Shown: one piece after another, positions 1-7,879 of the stretch
Position numbering within the stretch: the stretch's first letter is position 1
Layout: each line of letters starts with the position of its first letter
Origin: Christiangramia fulva
Lineage (GTDB): Bacteria; Bacteroidota; Bacteroidia; Flavobacteriales; Flavobacteriaceae
Length of the DNA: 64,000 bases
Direction: 5' to 3'
Assembly: GCF_003024155.1 (NCBI RefSeq)
Contig: NZ_CP028136.1
Location: 620,001 to 684,000 of the forward strand
Made by a program: the position numbers and the translations under genes
The notes under the pieces: generated by a model
Database searches by the model: none
Told to the model about the DNA's origin: nothing
What the model saw: the letters and a program-made list of their open reading frames with translations, nothing else

Positions 1-31
1 AATTGTATTCAAAATTTACACCGATAAGCCT

Positions 32-1243
32 CTAATTTTTTATAAAATGTATAATCAATCCAGAAAAAACCATAAGACTGAATATATATACCACAATTCT
101 TTTAAAACTAAAATTTTTTGACAGAATCCCATTCCAGTCACCTTCTTTTTTTCTCTTTTTTATATAGAAATATACCAGTATGATACTTAGAACAATAAAA
201 AACAAATTAAACCAGAAGGTATAATCGATCTTAAAGGCATCACCTGCCGCCATTTTCCTGGTCGATTCAGGAATAAAACCAACCAGTTCAAAACCATAAT
301 TCAGTAACAGGGCGGTAAAAACAATGCTCACATACATAATTACCGCGATGTACAAGGCTACTTTGATACCGTAATATTTTCGGTTCATGTCTACCAGTGG
401 TGGCACCATTAAATCTGAATAAATAAAGCCCATCACTCCGGCAAAAGCCACGCCCGAACCAGCCAGCACCGTAGCCAGTGGTATATTTCCCATAGAGCCT
501 ATAAATGTCATTGCCGCCACAAAAGGGGCCACAGCGGCATTTTCAAGACGGATCAAAAAGCTCGGGCTTTGAGCATTCTGTATAAGGTCCTGGAGGAAAA
601 TGGTTTCCCAGAAACTATTAGGCACAAAAACTGCTACGAAGCCGGCTATGGTAAAACCTATAAGAATATCTTCCCAGGCCATACCCCACTCCATAACGAA
701 CTTATTACTCACCATGTACCAGCCTTTCTTAGACTTGATCCGCTTTCTCCAGTCAAAATCTTCCTCTTCCCCTTCAGCTTCCTGCTCTACTTTTTCACGT
801 GCCTGATTTATCCATTTTTTAGGATAAGTAAGTTTAATAAGTATGGAGCTTACAGCAATAAGAATAAGTCCACCTATGATTTCAGCCACGACATATTCCG
901 GACCTAAAAAAATGAATATAAGGATACCCAGTTCAATAACCAGGTTCGTGGAGGCAAACATAAAAGCTACTGCGGTAATAAAGTGAGCTCCCTTAAGAAA
1001 GAGGCTCCTTGCTGTGGCCAGTGCCGCGAAAGAGCAGGAAGAACTTATGGCCCCGAAAGCGGTGGAAACCGATACACTTTTCACATTCAGTTTCCCCATA
1101 TAACGGGTGAGATTAACCTTTGGAACAAAAGCCTGAATCATAGCGCTAATGCCGTACCCTAATACAAAGGCCCATCCAGATTTCCAGAAAAAGCCAATGG
1201 CCGTAAAGGAGGCTTTGCCCCATTGATCCAAAAATTCTTCCAT
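32..1243 (-). CDS. COG0701 (DUF318/ArsP-like) permease
   Basis: A 403-residue polytopic inner-membrane protein of the COG0701 permease family, whose characterised relatives include ArsP, an exporter of organoarsenicals. Two homologous membrane halves are visible. The first carries the SSSCSFAALATA and FASTNLVIE signatures near residues 67-105, and the second carries a matching GNIPLATVLAGSG stretch. A charged cytoplasmic loop (about residues 140-175) separates them. The ATG at 1243 opens directly into the first hydrophobic stretch. It is the last gene of the co-directional metal-resistance block, so a role in moving a metal or metalloid is likely, but the substrate cannot be read from sequence. 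Family assignment is firm; function is inferred. Confidence 0.85.
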   Translation of the reverse strand: MEEFLDQWGKASFTAIGFFWKSGWAFVLGYGISAMIQAFVPKVNLTRYMGKLNVKSVSVSTAFGAISSSCSFAALATARSLFLKGAHFITAVAFMFASTNLVIELGILIFIFLGPEYVVAEIIGGLILIAVSSILIKLTYPKKWINQAREKVEQEAEGEEEDFDWRKRIKSKKGWYMVSNKFVMEWGMAWEDILIGFTIAGFVAVFVPNSFWETIFLQDLIQNAQSPSFLIRLENAAVAPFVAAMTFIGSMGNIPLATVLAGSGVAFAGVMGFIYSDLMVPPLVDMNRKYYGIKVALYIAVIMYVSIVFTALLLNYGFELVGFIPESTRKMAAGDAFKIDYTFWFNLFFIVLSIILVYFYIKKRKKEGDWNGILSKNFSFKRIVVYIFSLMVFSGLIIHFIKN

Positions 1244-1278
1244 AAAGTTCGCTCTTCAGTTTTATAATTTATATATCC

Positions 1279-1920
1279 TTAATGTCCCTGCTCTTCGCCT
1301 TCAACGTGAGACCCTTGAGGTCCAACACCTTCAATATATACCAGCTGGGCTCCATAATGTCCAGCCTCTGCTACCGAATAGGCAGAAAACAATAAAACAA
1401 CCGCAACGGCAATCTCAAAACCACGTTTTTGTTTGACAAAAAAGACGCTTATAAGCTTAAGAACAGCTGCTGCTGCACTGGAATAAATAGTCCACTCGGC
1501 GAATTTATCATGCTGTCCCATAACTTTTTTAGCCATTTCACTAAGCTCATGAGCATGAGGATGGAATAGCTCTCCCGCTGCAAAAGCGCCAATGAATGCG
1601 CAACCCACGGCCAGAAAAATTACCCAATCCATATTCCTGTTCATTACAAAAAGCTGAATGATCTGAAGCAAAGCCGCCAGAAGCAGCAACACGATAGGGA
1701 AATGTACTACCAACGGGTGCAAATTCGGGAACTGGTCAAAAGAGGCCTGTACATCCTGATTACTACTTGAAGTATCAGCCGAACCTGAAGCAGGTTGGTC
1801 ATCCTGTATGACTTTATGAATGCTTACGGGTTCAGCTGATGATTGCACACTATTCTTTTGTGCATTCAGAACAAAAATTCCAAACAAAAGAAAGCTTAGA
1901 AAAAAAAGGTTTTTTTTCAT
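1279..1920 (-). CDS. DUF2231-type membrane protein with signal peptide
   Basis: A 213-residue protein. An N-terminal signal peptide (about residues 1-20, ending near LNAQ) leads into a polar Ser/Asp-rich stretch. The motif FPNLHPLVVHFPIVLLLLAA near residue 70 is typical of DUF2231, and three further hydrophobic segments follow. DUF2231 proteins are small membrane proteins, often found with haem or metal redox proteins; their biochemical role is not established. It sits between the multicopper oxidase and the COG0701 permease, and the C-terminus is His/Glu-rich (ending EGEEQGH). The location suggests a membrane partner in metal handling, which is inference only. Confidence 0.7.
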   Translation of the reverse strand: MKKNLFFLSFLLFGIFVLNAQKNSVQSSAEPVSIHKVIQDDQPASGSADTSSSNQDVQASFDQFPNLHPLVVHFPIVLLLLAALLQIIQLFVMNRNMDWVIFLAVGCAFIGAFAAGELFHPHAHELSEMAKKVMGQHDKFAEWTIYSSAAAAVLKLISVFFVKQKRGFEIAVAVVLLFSAYSVAEAGHYGAQLVYIEGVGPQGSHVEGEEQGH

Positions 1921-2033
1921 AATGAGAATAATTTTAAGTTAGTATTCAATAAGAAGAGTTTCTTCTTTTATTAGATTTCTTCGATATTCTCTACAATTTA
2001 AACAATTTTCTAAGCTTAATCATCGGCATTGAC

Positions 2034-4445
2034 CTAGAATAGTACGGAAAGACCGCCTCCCGCTCCAAAACGGTTGTCGTAACTTCCCATCAGTTTAAAG
2101 TTCTTGCCAAGCACATATTCCAATCCTACCTGCCAGGTTGTTTCACTTTCATAATTGCTTCCGGAAGGAAGATCGTTCACCCAACCAAAGTCCATCTGGT
2201 ACTCATATTCACCAAAAACCGCAATTCTCGGAAATACCATTACCTCAGCATCAAGACCAATTTGGGGCCGTAATTTACTATCGATTCGCAGGTCAGAATT
2301 AATAAGCAACGGTAATAGATAGCGAATACCAACCACACCGGTGGTCTCAATATCGTCCAGGCTGTCTTCCATCTCATTTTCAACATTCACACCTCCAAAA
2401 ACCCTAAAATAATCATTCAGATAACGTTCATAGCTAATTTCGGCTTCGAGGTTTTTATTCCATCCGTATTCACCTCTTAGGGTAAACTGGTTCCTGATAT
2501 TGGTTGAAGTGAGGTAAAATTCACTCATATGACTGGCTGCAGTGGCTTCACCCCAGGTAAACATCTGGTCCGTCTCTGTTGTCAGTTTGGTTAAAGGATA
2601 TTCTTTTAACCTTTCATCCCGGGCACCTTTATAACTGAAGACCCTGGCCATACCACTGTTCAGGTGATACAGGATATGGCAGTGGAAGAACCAGTCTCCA
2701 TACTCATTGGCATCAAATTCTATGACCGTTTTCTGCATAGGCGCGACATCCACAGTGTGCTTCAGCGGAGAATATTCTCCGTTCTTGTTCAACACCCTGA
2801 AAAAGTGCCCGTGTAGGTGCATGGGGTGGTGCATCATGGTAAGGTTATTTAAAGTGATCCTCACCTTTTCTCCCTGGTTGATCTTGATCTTATCGGTTTC
2901 AGAAAGTGGCACTCCATTGATACTCCACACATACCGGTTCATATTTCCGGTAAGGTTAAAGAGCAGTTCGCGGGTAGGCTTATTGGGGTCCAGAGTCGTT
3001 TTATGTGGCGCTCTCAGATAATCGTAATTGAATTTAGGATTTCCGGCTGTCTTCATATTATCCCCAATCACCAGCGAATCGGGAATTACATACCCCATTT
3101 TCATTTTCATGCCGTCCATTTGCATTTTCATTCCGGAAGAATCTTTTTTCATGGCCATTTTTCCTTTTTCCATGTGCATTTGCGACGAATCCTTTTTCAT
3201 ATTCATCTCCCCTTTCTCCATATCCATTTTATGGTCTTCTTTGCCATTCATATCCATCTGCCTATCGCCACTCATTTTCATTTCGCCCATGTCCATACCG
3301 TATTTTTTCATCACTTCTATGGAATCGTTCTTATGTGGCCTGAATTTGGAAGCCGGGGCACCCATTTTCATATCCATGGCCATCATGCGTTTCATATTTT
3401 CTATCAGATCAGGCTTCGGAACTTTTGGAGCTTCCAGAATTTCTCCGTTTCCAATATACGCCGAAGCATGGCCCGATCCATCCTGAGCAGTCGCCCTTAC
3501 TTCAAGTTTCCCGCTTTCCGGAATGGTCACAATAAAATCATAAGTTTCAGCTACTGCGATAAGGGTCTTGTTCTTTTTCACCGGAACCACATTCTGCCCA
3601 TCGGCAGACACCAGCATCGGGTCTTCCCCACCAAAAGTCAGCCAGAAATAGGTAGCGGCAGAAGCGTTGACAAAACGAAGCCTTACTTTTTCACCCGGTT
3701 TAAAATCGGGATAATCCTTTTTGTTTTTTCCGTTGATAAGGAACATATCATACATGTTATCTGAAATGGCCATATCGGGCATTCGCTGCCATGACATTTT
3801 AAGCTTTGCCCCCAGAGCATGCTTCTTCAAAACTTTGTTAAGACTTTGCACCTGACCTTTTTTGATCAGGTACCACTCATTACCGCGCTTCAAATTTCGC
3901 AGCTGCTGTCGGGGATTTTCATCCATCCAGTCTGATAAAACTAAAACCAGGTCTTTATCATAATCAAAACTTTTTTCCTTAGGATTGATCTGAATCGATC
4001 CATAAACCCCTTTTTGTTCCTGAAGACCAGTATGAGAATGATACCAGTAGGTTCCAGCCTGTTTTAGCGCAAACTCGTAGGTAAAGGTTTCCCCGGGTTC
4101 AATGGGTGGCGTGCTTAAATACGGCACTCCATCATAAAAGTTTGGAAGCAACAGCCCGTGCCAGTGAACCGAAGTTTCCACATCCATTTTATTGGTCACA
4201 TGAATTTTTGCGTATTCACCTTCGGTAAATTCGAGCGTGGGACCGGGAATCTGGCCATTTATGGTCATCGCTTCCACATCTTTGCCGGTGAAGTTCACCG
4301 TTTCTTTATCGATCACCAGGTTGTATTCGTGAATGGGTAAATTGTCCACGTTCCCTTCTACCGAAGCGGGCCTCTGTGCAAAAGCCACTGCTCCACTTAA
4401 TATTATAACCAGTAATAGTATTCTTCTAAACATTATCTCTTTCAT
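2034..4445 (-). CDS. Multicopper oxidase fused to a CopB-like outer-membrane barrel
   Basis: A CopA-type multicopper oxidase, expected to oxidise Cu(I) outside the inner membrane. I start it at 4445 (803 residues): this ATG precedes the signal peptide (cut near AFAQ) and follows an AAAGAGAA ribosome-site-like stretch, whereas the longer frame runs into the upstream PII-like gene. ATG 4433 is an alternative. All copper motifs are present: HWHG (H94, H96), YWYHSH (H136, H138), HPMHLHG (H540, H543, H545) and HCHILYHLNSGM (H588, C589, H590, H594, axial M599). Residues about 349-450 are an exceptionally Met/Lys/Asp-rich insert. After the oxidase ends near residue 620, about 165 residues of alternating amphipathic strands resemble CopB and end in Phe, as outer-membrane barrels do. 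Confidence 0.9.
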   Translation of the reverse strand: MKEIMFRRILLLVIILSGAVAFAQRPASVEGNVDNLPIHEYNLVIDKETVNFTGKDVEAMTINGQIPGPTLEFTEGEYAKIHVTNKMDVETSVHWHGLLLPNFYDGVPYLSTPPIEPGETFTYEFALKQAGTYWYHSHTGLQEQKGVYGSIQINPKEKSFDYDKDLVLVLSDWMDENPRQQLRNLKRGNEWYLIKKGQVQSLNKVLKKHALGAKLKMSWQRMPDMAISDNMYDMFLINGKNKKDYPDFKPGEKVRLRFVNASAATYFWLTFGGEDPMLVSADGQNVVPVKKNKTLIAVAETYDFIVTIPESGKLEVRATAQDGSGHASAYIGNGEILEAPKVPKPDLIENMKRMMAMDMKMGAPASKFRPHKNDSIEVMKKYGMDMGEMKMSGDRQMDMNGKEDHKMDMEKGEMNMKKDSSQMHMEKGKMAMKKDSSGMKMQMDGMKMKMGYVIPDSLVIGDNMKTAGNPKFNYDYLRAPHKTTLDPNKPTRELLFNLTGNMNRYVWSINGVPLSETDKIKINQGEKVRITLNNLTMMHHPMHLHGHFFRVLNKNGEYSPLKHTVDVAPMQKTVIEFDANEYGDWFFHCHILYHLNSGMARVFSYKGARDERLKEYPLTKLTTETDQMFTWGEATAASHMSEFYLTSTNIRNQFTLRGEYGWNKNLEAEISYERYLNDYFRVFGGVNVENEMEDSLDDIETTGVVGIRYLLPLLINSDLRIDSKLRPQIGLDAEVMVFPRIAVFGEYEYQMDFGWVNDLPSGSNYESETTWQVGLEYVLGKNFKLMGSYDNRFGAGGGLSVLF

Positions 4446-4485
4446 TTCTCTTTTGGTTGCATAGTTCAATATATTCCGGAAGGCT

Positions 4486-4821
4486 TTATATATCCTCCCT
4501 GCTTTTCTTTCCGGTCCTGACTTTATAAAGTTCAAGGACTTCAGAAATATAGATCAATCCTTCCCCCTGCTTATCTCGGCTGCCATGTTTATGAATAATC
4601 TTCACAATCTCTTCAACATCTTCCTTTCGGCATACGATCTGCAAATTGGTCATTTTGCTATGGGTAACCGGGAATTGCAGTGAAGGCATAGCTTTTTTTC
4701 CTGTAAACTTACCTGTACCCTCTGCGGGAGAGACAGTGAGGCTTCTGAAACCAGCCTTTCGTAAACCTTCAACTACCTCAACGGTTCTCTCTTCCCGAAT
4801 AAATGCTTTTACTTCTCTCAT
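4486..4821 (-). CDS. PII-like signalling protein of a metal-efflux cluster
   Basis: A 111-residue protein with the GlnB/PII ferredoxin-like fold pattern: MREVKAFIREE as first strand, a VVEGLRKAGFRSLTV helix-strand unit, and a C-terminal GEGLIYISEVLELYKVRTG like the PII C-terminal motif. The T-loop region (GTGKFTGKKAMPSLQFPVTH) lacks the tyrosine uridylylated in enterobacterial GlnB. A PII subgroup (often called PII-NG) is known to be encoded beside CusA/CzcA efflux pumps, which fits this position between the YHS lipoprotein and the oxidase. It probably senses a small ligand or metal and acts on a neighbouring membrane protein; the target is unknown. No amtB or glnA is nearby, so a nitrogen role is unlikely. 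Confidence 0.8.
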   Translation of the reverse strand: MREVKAFIREERTVEVVEGLRKAGFRSLTVSPAEGTGKFTGKKAMPSLQFPVTHSKMTNLQIVCRKEDVEEIVKIIHKHGSRDKQGEGLIYISEVLELYKVRTGKKSREDI

Positions 4822-5002
4822 TTGACTTCTGAATTAAAGTCTGTTATTTTTTATCTTAAATACAGCATGACTATCCAAAATGTGAATTCTGGTTGTTCAT
4901 TTCAGAAGATTTTTTAGAAATATTACCAAAAGATACTTTCCTGAAATAAATACCAAGTCATGCATAACACAACATTAACAGTAAAACCATCAGTCAAACC
5001 GA

Positions 5003-5419
5003 TTATTTTCCTGTTTTGAGAAAACCTTTATAGGTCTCTTCCGATTCAAAATAAGCCACCTTCCCTTGCTGATTCAACAGCACTATAAAAGCCTGGGATT
5101 TGTCTACTTTTTTTCCTGTAGCCAGATCGGTAGTCTGCCTTGCACTCTCTTTGTTATTCAAGGCTTCCACGCACATATTACAACATCCGTAATACATCTT
5201 ACCATTAACTTCAACCGGGATCTGAGGTTTGCCCATATAGGCATCATTTACCATACAAACCAGCTCCGAAGACACCTGCTCCCCGACCTTAATAGTTTTG
5301 TCAGCCGGCAAGACAGTGGTTTCAGCAATCGGTTTCTTTTTTTCAGCGCTTTGATTACAGCTTGTAAACATTACAAAACTTAGCAGAAGCACTCCGAGAA
5401 TTTTAATTTTGGCTTTCAT
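5003..5419 (-). CDS. YHS/TRASH-like metal-binding lipoprotein
   Basis: A 138-residue lipoprotein: a short hydrophobic signal ends in the lipobox-like FTSC (C21). Cysteines C55, C79, C80 and C83 lie in a module reading CMVNDAYMG...YYGCCNMC, which resembles YHS/TRASH domains that bind soft metals. The family is short and poorly characterised. It lies inside the metal block, downstream of a strong intercistronic hairpin (5437-5474) and upstream of the PII-like gene. A periplasm-facing, membrane-anchored copper or silver carrier is the most likely role, inferred from the cysteine pattern and context. Confidence 0.7.
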   Translation of the reverse strand: MKAKIKILGVLLLSFVMFTSCNQSAEKKKPIAETTVLPADKTIKVGEQVSSELVCMVNDAYMGKPQIPVEVNGKMYYGCCNMCVEALNNKESARQTTDLATGKKVDKSQAFIVLLNQQGKVAYFESEETYKGFLKTGK

Positions 5420-5436
5420 AGTTTTTGTGCCTGCCG

Positions 5437-5474
5437 ATGGGCGGAATGACCTTGGGGGAGATCATTCCACCCAT
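5437..5474 (-). repeat. Intercistronic inverted repeat (hairpin)
   Basis: Thirteen-base arms at 5437-5449 and 5462-5474 pair completely apart from one G-T wobble, around a 12-base loop with a run of five C on the transcribed strand. It lies between the DUF3347 gene and the YHS lipoprotein gene, 18 bases upstream of the lipoprotein ATG. No T-run follows, so it is not a classical terminator. RNA processing or stability control, or a dispersed palindromic repeat, are the main possibilities. Confidence 0.6.
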
Positions 5475-5493
5475 AGAATGCAGGACTTTATTA

Positions 5494-6003
5494 CTATTCA
5501 ATAGTTTCCTTTACCATTCCGCAGCCGGGCATTTTAGCGCCCATGAACGGATTACGGATGTTCTTTTCATTAGAAAGCCAGTAGGCTCCTTCGCTGTTGT
5601 TCGCCATTGGGCAGAACTCCATATATACTGCGCCCATGGAGAGCTTTCCTCCTTTAATCAGTTTGCTCATTTCAAGGCTCAAATCGGCAAAGGCTTTTCG
5701 TTGAGCCTTTAGATCTCCGGCTGACTGTACTTTAGAGGCCGCTGTCCTGGCAGCTTCAGAGTTATCTACCCCGGCCAGGGATTTGTCAAGTTCTGCTGAG
5801 GCTTTAGAAGCATCTTCAACATTTGAAGCAAACAACGCCTCTTTGACATCGATATAATTTGAATACGCATTTCCTAAAGCCTGGTCTTTGAACATAGGTT
5901 TGGATTGCATTTCTCCCTTTTCGGAAGAATTATGGTCATGATGTTGTGCAAACGCTCCCGTACTTAATAAAGCTATTGAGAGTACTGTGATGATCTTTTT
6001 CAT
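5494..6003 (-). CDS. Periplasmic DUF3347 protein
   Basis: A 169-residue secreted protein. The signal peptide (residues 1-19, GAFA/Q) is followed directly by a His-rich mature N-terminus (HHDH). The rest is a helical DUF3347 domain ending in a conserved block with FCPMAN (C131), GAYW, NPFMG and CG (C161). The same block closes the adaptor protein encoded immediately upstream, so the module is present twice in the operon. DUF3347 has no proven activity. The invariant Cys/Met/His and the operon context suggest a soluble metal chaperone that exchanges metal with the pump, comparable in role to CusF but unrelated in sequence. Confidence 0.75.
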   Translation of the reverse strand: MKKIITVLSIALLSTGAFAQHHDHNSSEKGEMQSKPMFKDQALGNAYSNYIDVKEALFASNVEDASKASAELDKSLAGVDNSEAARTAASKVQSAGDLKAQRKAFADLSLEMSKLIKGGKLSMGAVYMEFCPMANNSEGAYWLSNEKNIRNPFMGAKMPGCGMVKETIE

Positions 6004-6051
6004 TTTTCTAATATTTAAGGTTTAACATAAAGGCATATTCGCCTTATTCTT

Positions 6052-7878
6052 TTATTTAATTACAGATTTAACTTCTCCGCAGGTCGACATAGCCTGCCCG
6101 TAGTAAGGATTTTTGATCTCTTCGGAAAGGCTCATCCAGTAGGCCCCTTTGTTACTATTGGCCATTGGGCAAAAATCCACATACAGCTTCATCTTTCCGG
6201 GACCATAGGCTTCAGCCGTTTTGATCAGTGCCTGGGAGATGTAGATAAAATTTTCACGGGCTGCAGCAAGATCTTTCGCCTGCATAGAAAGTTTCGCGTG
6301 TTTGATCAGAAACTTCTTTTTCTCCTGCCAGAATGCCTGTGCTTTTCCCTCCAATGAATTTTCATCGGCAGCCTCTACCGCAGCCAGGAGTTTGGAACTG
6401 TCGTCCTTCACGTCTTTATCCTGGGCGAGAGCTTCCTTAAGATCGAGGTAAGCAGATAAAACTTTATCCAGTTGTTTCCTGAAATCAGCAGAAGCCTGTT
6501 TCTTAAAATCATAGGTTTCATCTTCATCCAGGAATTCTTTGGTCTCAGTTTGGGTACTCTGAACCTTCTTCTCCCCCATATCCATTCCTGGCATGGAGCC
6601 TGCTCCTGAATTTCCTTCCGGACTCATCATGCTGGCCTTACCCTGAAGCTGTGCGGCAGCATCAATTTTGAAGGCCCCGTTGGTCACCACCTCTTCACCT
6701 TCTTCCAGGCCACTGTTCACCAGGTAATAATCTCCGGCTTCAGGACCAAGTTCTATTTCCCTGAACTCGAAAACAGGTTTTTCGGTCTCGGGTTTTTTCA
6801 CATAGACCACGGCTCTTTTGCCGGTCCAGAGAACAGCCGATTTCGGGATGGTGAGCGCATTCTTCATATTCGAGATATCTGCCTGCACGATTCCCTGGGT
6901 AAACATTCCAGGTTTTAAAAGTCCGTCGGGATTCTGCAGTTCGGTTCTAACTTGAGCTACACGGGTACCAGGATTGATCACAGGATCGATGAAAGTTACC
7001 TTGCTTTCAAAGGTTCTTCCCGGAACCGATTTTACAGTGAATTTGATCTTATCGCCTTCTTTTACCCAGGCAAGGTCATTTTCATAGGCATCAAATAGTA
7101 CCCATACCTTATTCAGATTAGATACCTGGAAAAGAGCCTGACCTTCTTTGAGATAATCACCAACTTCCACTTTTTTCTCCAACACGGTTCCCGATTGTTT
7201 GGAACGGATGTCAAAATAGTAGACAGGATCACGACTTTCCAGAATGTTGTTGATCTGGCTTTCGGTAAGGTCCCATAACTTTAATTTATTGACTGCCGCC
7301 GAATAAAAACTTGGGTTCGATTCCTTGAACTTGGCAGCTTCAAACAATTCTTTCTGTGCGGTCACCAGGGCTGGCGAATATACCGAAGCCAGTCTCTGGC
7401 CTCTTGCCACTTCCTGACCGGTGAAATTCACATACAGCTTTTCAACACGACCTGGGAAACGGGAAGTAACCGATTCTACCAAACGTTCGTCTGCCTCTAC
7501 TTTACCAGGCATGTAAATGGTCTTTTCTGGGGCCTGGCGGGTCACCACAGAAGTCTGTATATTTCCAAGCTGCACGGCAGCCTCGGTCATTTCAGTCTGG
7601 AAATTACCTACGGCGCCACTACCCCTGTTGGAGTCTTTTAAGGGAATGAGTTCCATTCCGCAAATTGGACAATTCCCGGGTTCGGTTTCCCTGATCTGCG
7701 GGTGCATAGAGCAGGTCCAAAGGGTTTCTTCGCTTTCGTGGTCATGAGTGGCCACGGCGGTTTCTTCCTTTGGTGCCTCATCGCTGCCTCCAAAGAAAAG
7801 CGAGCCTAATATCATTCCGAACAGAAGCAGCGCGACCCCTGCGATGATATTTCGTTTATTTGATTCTATACTTTTCAT
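6052..7878 (-). CDS. cusB: CusB-type RND periplasmic adaptor with two metal-binding ends
   Basis: A 608-residue membrane-fusion protein that would connect the RND pump to the outer-membrane channel. One N-terminal membrane anchor (residues 11-30) is followed by a His/Glu stretch and a heavy-metal-binding module with C56, C70, C73 and nearby Met/His (CSMHP, CPICGMEL). The adaptor core follows: barrel-sandwich half-motifs (RFPGRVEKLYVNFTGQEV, SGTVLEKKVEVGDYL), a hairpin, and beta-barrel parts to about residue 420. A Met/Gly linker leads to a C-terminal DUF3347 domain with FCPMAN and CG cysteines. Typical adaptors are near 400 residues, so both ends are additions. The gene starts 1 base after the stop of the TolC-type gene. 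Confidence 0.9.
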   Translation of the reverse strand: MKSIESNKRNIIAGVALLLFGMILGSLFFGGSDEAPKEETAVATHDHESEETLWTCSMHPQIRETEPGNCPICGMELIPLKDSNRGSGAVGNFQTEMTEAAVQLGNIQTSVVTRQAPEKTIYMPGKVEADERLVESVTSRFPGRVEKLYVNFTGQEVARGQRLASVYSPALVTAQKELFEAAKFKESNPSFYSAAVNKLKLWDLTESQINNILESRDPVYYFDIRSKQSGTVLEKKVEVGDYLKEGQALFQVSNLNKVWVLFDAYENDLAWVKEGDKIKFTVKSVPGRTFESKVTFIDPVINPGTRVAQVRTELQNPDGLLKPGMFTQGIVQADISNMKNALTIPKSAVLWTGKRAVVYVKKPETEKPVFEFREIELGPEAGDYYLVNSGLEEGEEVVTNGAFKIDAAAQLQGKASMMSPEGNSGAGSMPGMDMGEKKVQSTQTETKEFLDEDETYDFKKQASADFRKQLDKVLSAYLDLKEALAQDKDVKDDSSKLLAAVEAADENSLEGKAQAFWQEKKKFLIKHAKLSMQAKDLAAARENFIYISQALIKTAEAYGPGKMKLYVDFCPMANSNKGAYWMSLSEEIKNPYYGQAMSTCGEVKSVIK

Positions 7879-7879
7879 T

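Noticed and set aside
3003..3764. A 253-codon plus-strand open frame rich in His and Phe
   Set aside because: It is the antisense of the Met-rich insert of the oxidase (ATG codons read as CAT); composition is an artefact of the true gene on the minus strand.
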